Shown here in pieces: positions 26,901 to 38,900 of a stretch of DNA of 64,000 bases (the first letter of the stretch is position 1; each line of letters starts with the position of its first letter). The notes under the pieces are model-generated. The model was not told where the DNA came from, searched no databases, and saw only the letters and a list, made by a program, of their open reading frames with translations. Source of the DNA: Chondrosia reniformis (lineage: Eukaryota; Porifera; Demospongiae; Chondrillida; Chondrillidae); contig OX359192.1 in NCBI GenBank assembly GCA_947172415.1, forward strand, positions 5,396,501 to 5,460,500, read 5' to 3'. The position numbers were made by a program, and so were the translations under genes.

Positions 26901-29900
26901 CATGCCCTAAATGAAATGGAATATTATGGAATGTTTTGGATCTGTGGGTGCATTAGCTGGTTGTATTATCCTTTATCTTTCTTCTCTTTGTTTTAATGCA
27001 TTCACTTTTATAGCTTCATGTACTAACTCTACAACCACATGACTAATTGCCTTGTGCTAACTCATTTCTGTTGATTAACATTAAATTACATTCAGAGACT
27101 AACAAGTGGACTATGGGATTGATGCCACCTGCACTCTAATTACTTGGCAGCTTTGTTGGGCTTACATATATGAATATAGTCGTAATCTTAATGATTCTGG
27201 GCCCTAATAACAGTAGTTAACTTTAACCTCCAGAATGCTGCCATTTGCAAATTAAATGTAGTAATGTATATATGTACGTATGTATTTTACGAATGTGACA
27301 ACTGGAAGTACGTAAGAATGACACAGACAACCTCTCATAAGTCCTCTACATATGCATTTGTAACTTGTTTGTTTAGCTTAGTTAATGTAGTTTCACTTGA
27401 AACTGAAGCTTTATGCTACACTGGGTTTCAGTATACATACATATACGAACCTCAAGTTACGTTGCTCTGTATGTAGGGACACCGTATTTTCACATGTTAC
27501 AAATCAGCTGTAGTCCGACCACCTGGAACATGCTTTAAACCGAGTAAGGAATCTGTCAACTATGTACGTACTTGCAATGCTATACCAGCCTCCACCTTCA
27601 CTTATTATCAACCACAAGTGTTTTACTTGTGATGGATTAATAAGTTGAAGGCAGTCAGCCAAACTCACCACCAAAGTATACCACAGTGAGGAGCCCAAAT
27701 GAGGCAGAAAGCTATCTGTGGCTCTTGGATGACTGGGAGGTGATCACTGGTTGCCATTTTAATAGGTTCTTGGTCCCCTAGCCAAGAAAACACTTCGGTT
27801 ACTTGGCCCATATGCATAATATCTACTAGTGATTATACACTTTTAAAATTATGCAATGTAGTGGAATACATACAGTAACTGAAATATTCACTCTATTCCT
27901 TGTAGTTATAAGTGAAGTAAATAGTTATGCATACTTTCATATATACCTACGTATGTACATAGAATGTTTCATATTATTCATGTATGTATACACTGAAAAT
28001 GAATTATTTTCTAGCCCTTTTCAATACGTACGTATCTACACATTATAGATATTCTATCAAGATACCCTGACATTGATTATGAGGATTTTCCCCTGACAAC
28101 GGAACATCTTCCAATGTTTTGCCTTCCTGTTGGTGTCAGTGTGGAGCTGTGGAACGAGCACACCTCCTTCCCCCTCCCCACCTACTCCACCTTTGTACTG
28201 ACTAGTACAGAGGCTATCAAGATGTATGGAGCAACTGTCCTTTTCTACGAGTCACTTCAGACCCACAAGAAAATTGATGAAATTCGCAGTCTTGTTAAAA
28301 CCACAGATTCAGTTAGTTGGCTCGTAAATAAATACATGTACATGTTTACCTCTATGATGTGTTTATGTACATGTTTACCTCTATGATGTGTTTATGTACA
28401 TGTTTACCTCTATGATGTGTTTATGTACATGTTTACCTCTATGATGTGTTTATGTACATGTTTACCTCTATGATGTGTTTATGTACATGTTTACCTCTAT
28501 GATGTGTTTATGTACATGTTTACCTCTATGATGTATTTATGTACATGTTTACCTCTATGATGTGTTTATGTACATGTTTACCTCTATGATGTGTTTATGT
28601 ACATGTTTACCTCTATGATGTGTTTATGTACATGTTTACCTCTATGATGTGTTTATGTACATGTTTACCTCTATGATGTGTTTATGTACATGTTTACCTC
28701 TATGATGTGTTTATGTACATGTTTACCTCTATGATGTGTTTATGTACATGTTTACCTCTATGGTGAATGGTAGTGACAATGACATTATTGACTTCTATTT
28801 ATAGAATCAACAGCTGTACGTGAATAAGTGTATATGTTTGTTGTCAAGATGGCCATTCTTTGCTGAGTTCAAGTCCTTTCTGTCAACCATATATAGACTT
28901 TCATTATCACAAGGCTGTATTCTTCCATTAGAGAGGTAAACAACATACAAGTTTAGAAAATTGGTAGATATTGAACTAGGTGGCCTTGTAGATTTGTTGA
29001 GGGTCTGGTTGAAGCCATTTTGAGACACTGTAGTACGTATGTGTGTGTGCAAAGGTAAAAGTCATAAGAAAATTATACTTTAGTCTGTCCTCTTTACGTA
29101 GATTAATAGGCATGATAATTATAGTTTTTGGAATATAGTCTTTTAGATAATTATTATATGTATGTGTACTAATGTATGTGTATGTACGTATGTGTACGTA
29201 TTAATACATGTATTATGTATATATGTATATGTGTATTAATGTAGGTATCATTATGTATTATTGTAATGTTTATGTACTTTTGTATCTTCCTCCAAGGTAT
29301 ATACAGAACCTGATGGATGACTGCCCCTTTCCAACAATGGACAGACCCAGGGTCATGATTGATGTGAGGCTGCAAGTCTGTAGATGTAACCACTTGCAAG
29401 CTGACTTATGTTTACTTTCAAGATTCATTGATTGTCGTGCTGCTATTAAATTTTGTTTAGGATTTTCGTTTTTACAACCAAGCATTGAGAAATTCTTTCT
29501 ATGTTTGTACTTTGAAACTCATATTCATGTGTGACTCTCTGTATATGTACGTAATATAAGTAGCTGTGACCTGTATCATGTTAATAAATGGATGAGTATC
29601 TATTGGGATTAGGGATTTCCCCTCAGTCCATGTGTAAATAATGTTCTACTCTGTGTATCACAATATAATCTCTTGTTTATGTTTCTAGTTTGGAATTGAA
29701 AGATTCTACTTCACATTAACACTACAAACTCGATTGCCATTTGTGTAAGTTGATCAACCAAAATTTGATACTTTCGCATCCTTCAAGCCATCTCCTTCTC
29801 TGTTTCCAGTGGTTTGGTTCACTGGTCTCTCCTAGTCAGTCTAGATGTGTACAATCTCCTCCGCTTGATAACCCTGGTTCTCCTTGAGCAAAAGGTGGTT

Positions 29901-32900
29901 GTACACTCCTCGCGGCCAGCCCTCTTGACAGCTGTTGGGGAGGCCATTTGCAGCATCCTCTTTCCTCTGTCCTGGCAATGTTGCTACATTCCCATGTGTC
30001 CGTTGGCCCTGGCAACCTACATCCAGGCCCCTGTACCCTTTATCATCGGAATAGACAGCAGATATACAATGATGGCAGAGGATGTACCAGATGATGTCAC
30101 TTTTGTGGATTTGGATAAAAACAACATTAAGAGGTAAGTTCATGCATACTTGCCTATGTTTGTATGATGGAAAAACAGTATAACCTGTGCTAGCAACCAC
30201 CACTTACATATGTACATATATATACGTAACAACCATCACCTACATACCTACATATATAACAACCATCACCTACCTACGTACATATATATATGTAACAACC
30301 ATCACCTACATACCTACATATATAACAACTATCACCTACATACGTACATATATATATATATATATAACCAGTTACAACCACCTCATATAATACGTATGTA
30401 CAACTGCTTTTCCACCTTACAATGAGAAATTATTAATATAAGGAATATGTATTGTACTCAAAAGTAGATATCCTTCCCTAGAGGGTTTGCAAAATTGTTT
30501 GCTTACATATGTTGCATCTCTTTCAGCTGTTTTGCTATAAAGGATTCCCCTATTTGTGATTCTTATTATTTTCTTCCTTCCTGCAGTCCAAAAGATGTGC
30601 TAGCACTGTTGGAATGCTGTAAGATCCCAAAGAAATGCACAAGACCACTGAAGAAGACTCTAAAGGAGTTGTCTCTCAAAGTTTCCAGTGAGCATAACCT
30701 GGGCGTTTAGGATTACATTATTAGTCACTGCAGTGTTCTTTAGAATGTCCTTTCTTTGTATCACTAACACATCAAAGCCAAGCCCCTTTCTTGTTTCTGT
30801 TAGGACTTGACCTTGGAAGCGATCTGGCTGTTGACTTGGCACCTCCTGGTTACCATGGTGATTCTTACAAGGGAGAAATAGTAAGGACAATTTGTGTATT
30901 ACTCGGAATGCAAAACACTGGTCAATTGCGATTCTGTTAATGACATGAAGTATGCATTCATGAACATATACACATGTGAAAGAGGGAGGTAGTTGCAATA
31001 CCCATGGCCGTGATGTCATATTGATAATACCATAATTATTGCACAAAAGCCATCCAATTAACCAATGTTTTATTTAGTTGGGTGATAGAAATTCTATTCA
31101 AAATGCCACCCATTTGTGCCTACCAGTGATGTACGTACTTTTATCTAAAATCCTTTCTCGCATTCACAGCGTCAAGTGGATACAGCTATTAGAGAAGCCT
31201 TTCTGACATTCAATGCAATGCTTTTACAAGATTATGGAAAGTTTCTGAGACCAATAGATTCTCCCCCAGGGGATTACCCTAAAGCAGTCAACCGACTGTT
31301 TGATTCAAAAGGTAATAATTATTTAGTTTGTGTACAATGGCTTATGGCTTAACGTTATGTAGGCATATCAGTATGTGTACAAACAAGCTATATATTTTAT
31401 GAAAAAAGGTGTTAATTGCATGAAGCCTTAGCAAAGTACATATACGTATGATGAAAATATAAATATTCAGGGCAATTATTATACATAGTTTATATATTGT
31501 ACGCACACATTAATATATATTTGATACATACCCAGTGGATTTGTGTCCATGTCAATCAAATACTTAGGTACTAGCATTGGTAAATTGTAAGTATTTAATG
31601 TTATACGTACGTATGTACATACGTATACATATGTAATAGAATAAGGATTTCTTCTAACTGTGTCAAACTTATCTTTTGGATGGTTCATCTTCGATAACAT
31701 CTGACGGAACAAAGAACAGAAAACTGCGTCTTTAGATGCTCAAAATTATCAAAAGATGAACCATCCAAAAGATAGGTATATGTATGTATATGAATTACTG
31801 TTCTGATAATATACCCTATGGTACTTGGCATGTTTCTTCATCTACGTACGTACATAGATTTCATTAAGAAGCATCCCACTTCAGACAAGGCCTTCCTTGA
31901 GTTCTTCACTGACACACAGGTTAGATTTAGTGTGTATTGAGTGTGGACCAATCAGGTCGCCTTTATATATTTACTATGTTTTATATATACCTATGTTAGC
32001 TCTTTTGTTCATTTGTGGAGAATCGTTCCTTTTCAAGTAATGAAGACAGTACATATGCCTTCTTTGATGAATGTATTGAAAAGGTAACAGTGTCTACACC
32101 TACGTATACAGCTGTACATAAACCAGTACATACGTAAGCCTTGAGTACCTTTGACAACACCTTTTGCTTACCATTTTACATTTCTGTCTCCCTCTACACT
32201 CACTCAGATAAAGAACAATCCAGATGAGAAACTACTAGCCAATTATGGAATTGGACTTACACAGTATGTGTAATAATTTGAGCATACACATTTCTACATA
32301 CGTATATCCCCCATTAGTGACCTCCATTACATTCCTGTTATTTAAGAATATTTCATTCTTATTTAAGTACTGGTATACGTTTTATTGAGCATCAGCAACA
32401 TAAATTCAATAGAAACGTCACTAATGGATGTTTTAACCTGGCTGTCTTCATCAGCAATAACTCATTGAGTTTATGATTTATGTTGCTGATGCTCAATAAA
32501 TCATATACGTACCAATACAATGCTCACAACAAATACTCCATACTCTTTCTTATTTACGTACGTATGTAGTAACTTTAAACATGTAAATCTTTCTCTTCAC
32601 AGTGAGGAGAGTCGTACTCAAGTAGCCCCGCCCCCAGACACAGCAGACTTACCCAATGGTCATTTGTATACTTATGAAACTTTTCCACTCCTTGATCCTA
32701 AATTGTTCTCCAAGAGAAGTCACCAGTCACATGACTCTAATGAAGTGCCCTCTGCAACTCAGGTTCACCAGAGAACAAAAGCAGAGAAGCAGAGATCAAC
32801 TGAACTTCTCCAAATAGCAACAGATTCACCGGAAAAGTGGTCCAAGTTAGTTTTAATGATTTGTCACTTTTATTTTTCATTTTGTTTATTTACCTTTGGC

Positions 32901-35900
32901 ATTTACCACTTATTTAAGACAATGACCCCGTGAATGCAGTACATGTACGTAAGCAATTACTTCTTTCATGTTACCACTAGGCAATGTGTGGTGTGATTAA
33001 GTACATGTGTGGATGTACATGTACGTATGTGCAACAATATAATGCACATCTGTACTGTGTTAGGGCACTCCTCTCGAAGGTGTATACCTTATGGTTCCTC
33101 CACCTTCCCACTCTGGTAAAGAGGCACTGGAACAAGAGAGCTGTTCTCGATGCTGCTCACCAAGTTAGTGTTACCTGTCTGTCAGTGTTACCTGTCTGTC
33201 AGTGTTACCTGCCTGTCAGTGTTACCTGCCTGTCAGTGTTACCTGTCTGTCAGTGTTACCTGCCTGTCAGTGTTACCTGCCTGTCAGTGTTACCTGCCTG
33301 TCAGTGTTACCTGCCTGTCAGTGTTACCTGCCTGTCAGTGTTACCTGCCTGTCAGTGTTACCTGCCTGTCAGTGTTACCTGCCTGTCAGTGGTACCTGCC
33401 TGTCAGTGGTACCTGCCTGTCAGTGTTACCTGCCTGTCAGTGTTACCTGCCTGTCAGTGTTACCTGCCTGTCAGTGGTACCTGCCTGTCAGTGGTACCTG
33501 CCTGTCAGTGTTACCTGCCTGTCAGTGTTACCTGCCTGTCAGTGGTACCTGCCTGTCAGTGTTACCTGCCTGTCAGTGGTACCTGCCTGTCAGTGGTACC
33601 TGCCTGTCAGTGGTACCTGCCTGTCAGTGGTACCTGCCTGTCAGTGGTACCTGCCTGTCAGTGGTACCTGCCTGTCAGTGGTACCTGCCTGTCAGTGGTA
33701 CCTGCCTGTCAGTGTTACCTGCCTGTCAGTGGTACCTGCCTGTCAGTGTTACCTGCCTGTCAGTGGTACCTGCCTGTCAGTGGTACCTGCCTGTCAGTGT
33801 TACCTGCCTGTCAGTGTTACCTGCCTGTCAGTGTTACCTGCCTGTCAGTGGTACCTGCCTGTCAGTGTTACCTGCCTGTCAGTGTTACCTGCCTGTCAGT
33901 GTTACCTGCCTGTCAGTGGTACCTGCCTGTCAGTGGTACCTGCCTGTCAGTGTTACCTGCCTGTCAGTGGTACCTGCCTGTCATTGGTACCTGCCTGTCA
34001 GTGGTACCTGCCTGTCAGTGGTACCTGCCTGTCAGTGTTACCTGCCTGTCAGTGTTACCTGCCTGTCAGTGTTACCTGCCTGTCAGTGGTACCTGCCTAT
34101 CAGTGTTACCTGCCTGTCAGTGGTACCTGCCTGTCAGTGTTACCTGCCTGTCAGTGTTACCTGCCTGTCAGTGGTACCTGCCTGTCAGTGGTACCTGCCT
34201 GTCAGTGTTACCTGCCTGTCAGTGTTACCTGCCTGTCAGTGTTACCTGCCTGTCAGTGTTACCTGCCTGTCAGTGTTACCTGCCTGTCAGTGTTACCTGC
34301 CTGTCAGTGGTACCTGCCTGTCAGTGTTACCTGCCTGTCAGTGGTACCTGCCTGTCAGTGTTACCTGCCTATCAGTGTTACCTGCCTGTCAGTGTTACCT
34401 GCCTGTCAGTGGTACCTGCCTGTCAGTGTTACCTGCCTGTCAGTGGTACCTGCCTGTCAGTGGTACCTGCCTGTCAGTGGTACCTGCCTGTCAGTGGTAC
34501 CTGCCTGTCAGTGGTACCTGCCTGTCAGTGTTACCTGCCTGTCAGTGTTACCTGCCTGTCAGTGGTACCTGCCTGTCAGTGGTACCTGCCTGTCAGTGGT
34601 ACCTGCCTGTCAGTGGTACCTGCCTGTCAGTGTTACCTGCCTGTCAGTGGTACCTGCCTGTCAGTGTTACCTGCCTGTCAGTGTTACCTGCCTGTCAGTG
34701 GTACCTGCCTGTCAGTGGTACCTGCCTGTCAGTGGTACCTGCCTGTCAGTGGTACCTGCCTGTCAGTGTTACCTGCCTGTCAGTGGTACCTGCCTGTCAG
34801 TGTTACCTGCCTGTCAGTGTTACCTGCCTGTCAGTGTTACCTGCCTGTCAGTGGTACCTGCCTGTCAGTGTTACCTGCCTGTCAGTGGTACCTGCCTGTC
34901 AGTGGTACCTGCCTGTCAGTGGTACCTGCCTGTCAGTGGTACCTGCCTGTCAGTGTTACCTGCCTGTCAGTGTTACCTGCCTGTCAGTGTTACCTGCCTG
35001 TCAGTGGTACCTGCCTGTCAGTGGTACCTGCCTGTCAGTGTTACCTGCCTGTCAGTGTTACCTGCCTGTCAGTGGTACCTGCCTGTCAGTGTTACCTGCC
35101 TGTCAGTGGTACCTGCCTGTCAGTGTTACCTGCCTGTCAGTGTTACCTGCCTGTCAGTGGTACCTGCCTGTCAGTGTTACCTGCCTGTCAGTGTTACCTG
35201 CCTGTCAGTGTTACCTGCCTGTCAGTGTTACCTGCCTGTCAGTGTTACCTGCCTGTCAGTGGTACCTGCCTGTCAGTGGTACCTGCCTGTCAGTGGTACC
35301 TGCCTGTCAGTGGTACCTGCCTGTCAGTGTTACCTGCCTGTCAGTGGTACCTGCCTGTCAGTGTTACCTGCCTATCAGTGTTACCTGCCTGTCAGTGTTA
35401 CCTGCCTGTCAGTGTTACCTGCCTGTCAGTGTTACCTGCCTGTCAGTGTTACCTGCCTGTCAGTGTTACCTGCCTGTCAGTTGTACCTGCCTGTCAGTGT
35501 TACCTGCCTATGAAATCAGATCACTATCACAGAAGTGCCATTATTTCTACAGGTGATGCAGCGGCTTCACAAAGCTCAGCTTCCAATAACAGACCAAGTG
35601 TGCTACAGAATACTCATGGACCAATATACCAAAGGAGGAAAACCCGCAATGGCAGTGAAGGTGTGTCCATCTGTATCTATTATCTTAATTAAGTTAGGAT
35701 ATACGTATACTAGAGTGTGTTATAAATAATGGATTCCTATGACTGAATATGAAAGTTGATCACCCCCTCCTCCCCCTAAGTTATTTGAATATATGATATT
35801 CAATGCAAATAAGTACTCAGGCCTGCTCAGGGGTGGTTGTTGCATAAGGAAGCATTTCAATTTCATTACACCAGATTTGGTCAATCACAACATTGTATTT

Positions 35901-38900
35901 TATTGCTATGTACATGCAGAATATATACAAATTTCTCTACATTGTACTGTGTACATACGTATGTGTACGTATGTAGGTTATGAGTGAATTGCAGCAAAGT
36001 GGAAATCAGGCTAATGCTGTTACATATGGATTCTACAACCAAGTATGTATTTTCTTTTTATTACACATACTTAACAAAATATGTACGTATATGTATGCTC
36101 AGTGACCATAGACAAAGAGACATACTTGCTTGGAACGAAAATAACCAAAATTAATGATTAATTGTATACTGTACGGCGTAATGATACGTACATTAATCGT
36201 TGACCTTTTAACCTTTCAGTTTCCAGCCAGGGGTGATTACAATGCATATACTCTATTACTAAATTATTTTTAGGCAATGGTGGACAGAAAGTGGCCTCTT
36301 AGCAGGAAGTATTGGAAGCTATACAAGTATGTCTTTGGGGCATGCTGGTTTCTACAACAGTTAATGAGGAAGTCAAAAATGCAGAAATTTTTGAAAGAAG
36401 TAGAAAGTTCAGAGAAGATATATCCTCCTAGTGTTACGACTTGTCTTTCACCCAAGAGAAGTGAAAATGGTACAGTTGGTGTTGGAATACCTCTGATGGA
36501 AAGAATAACCTCTTTTCCGCTCTATGATCCAACTTTGGATGTTGAAACAGAAATCCCCAGCCAAACACCTCATATGAAGAAGAGAATATCTCAGTTCATG
36601 CACCATTCGCCCCAGCAACCAAAACTCAGAAGAACTTCAGTTCATCGAAGCACTCCAACTAGACCAATCAGTAGCAACAGATGGGCATTAAATAGCATCC
36701 AACGGCACATCCTAGAGATGACCACATGCAGCATGTGTCCCTCGTGCAACTGTTTGGTGTACGATGAGGACATCATGGCCAACTGGTTTCCCAGTGAATC
36801 AGAGTACAACACAAGGTATTTATACTGCACTGTGTTCATACGTATGTCTGATATACGTGCATTAGTGTTTCTTTCAGAGTATTTAGCAAAGGGGGGGTGA
36901 CGATGATAATAGAAATGAACAAACATATTTAGTCCACCAATGTTCATTCTGTACATATATATATAGTGTGGAGTCATCTATATAATACGGGTTTGGGGTG
37001 CTGGTTCTCCAGAAAAAAAAAACATTTTTTCCTTCTGAGATTGATTTTCCTGCATTCTGAGAGGTATTGCAAGGTTTATAGGTTTATGAGTACATGAGTA
37101 AGGTTACTCCATAACATTTGTCATTTTCAAGAATTTGCCCCCCCCCCTGAAAAAAATCTTGTGTAACAGTAATGTGCTATGTAGCCTGTATGCAGTATGT
37201 GTAGCTTGAATGCTGTATTTTTAGTGTGCTTATAGTTACATTTCCCACATTTGTAGGTGTCCATATTGTGAAAGTAAATTTGTTCCAAAATTGACAATTC
37301 GACTGAGAAAGGTATCATGTACTGGTGTACTATATGCATAATTACAAACCTTCTCCCTAAGTAGAAGCTGCTGTTATATTGATTTACATTTTTGATGGTA
37401 ATTGTATACCTTTAACTGGCTATTTGCCGACTGTCATCCTACCCTATGTATGGATAATATGGAATACCAGTTCCTGTACGTGTGTTTTAGTCACGTTATT
37501 ATATAATAGCGGACAACAAATTTGCCACTTCATTAAAGTGATTAATAATTCGGACACATGCAGCGATGTTACCATACTTACATTCATGTACTTTTCATGT
37601 TATGCATTTAAGCCTAAAGAAACATATGAATAAAAAATACTTTCCTAGACTGATGACCTACGTAGGGCAATCCTATAGAGCTCTGGGCGAGGGTACAGTC
37701 TTCAGACCCATTTTCTATAATCTATAAAAACCAGCAGACTTTTTAACACAGTAGACTTGATTTTATTCATCTTGCTTTTAAATTTCCTCACCTTCAGATA
37801 TTAAATATAAGATGTATACGTACGGGAAGCTAAAAGTGTGTGTAAATGCTCTTTCTCTCCCTCAGATTGAACCTTCCAAGAGGAAGGTTGGAGTGGCAGC
37901 CAATCTACCGCAAGCCAATGGTGGCCCTGCTAAGAGACTGGTGTCCAAACCTGAACTTGAGGTTCCTTCTAATCTGTCACAAATGCAGCTTAGAGGGCAT
38001 GCAAGATCATCTAGTCTGCCATCTGTTGCCAATGAGATGCCCCCACCTCCTGACATTACTGAGAATATCCTTCTAGGTCCACTTTTTCATCCTTACTTGA
38101 GTCCTGTAGTACTGAGAAAGGAACTCGAAACACACTTAAGACTTGGAAATGAGCTATTAAGTAATGATTTCATGACAGAAAGTCCAGTGTTGTTCTGGAA
38201 CATGGTAAGCAATATGATTCTAACATATCACCTTATAGCTAGTTCTCCCTATGTTTGTGAACTCCAACGTACTAATATTTCATTTCTTAAAGTTGACATT
38301 TAAGATGGCCTACTAAATAAGTTATAGAATGAGGATTTCTTCTAACTGCATTAAGTTTCTCTTCTAGATGATTCATCTTTTGACTTTTTGAGTGTGTGGA
38401 GATGTGCAAATCACTGCAGAAGAACTCCAGGGTTATAACAACCAACAAAAGATTTACCAAATTGTCTTCTGACACTCAAAAAGTTGAAAGATGAAATACG
38501 TATATCGTAAATAAAGTTGGTAAACAGAGATTTTAAGGAAGATATAGAATTAAGCTTAATGGAGTGTATTCTTATGTTTATAATAATTCAAAGTACATTG
38601 TTTATATCCTTATATTGATCATACATACGTATGTACATATATAATATGCAATGTACAATATAGTAATCCATAAACGTAAGATAGAAACACAGTAGGGAAG
38701 GTACTTCACATAATAATATAATGTTGATATATACATTTAAATGGGTGCCAATCCCAAAATGATTAGCTAATTTCATTTCATATGTGACAGGATCTACTAC
38801 AGTAACTGATTCAGATATTATTATGACCACATAAACAGGAGTGAACTGATCTGAATTAGTGACAGTCCCAGCTTATATTAAGTATTATGTAAGATGATAC

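Noticed and set aside
32984-35692. Three overlapping forward frames of 784-902 codons (Cys/Leu/Val/Pro repeat proteins)
   Set aside because: They are produced by a 17-bp minisatellite with no stop in any phase, inside a DENND4 intron whose flanking exons splice in frame without it.
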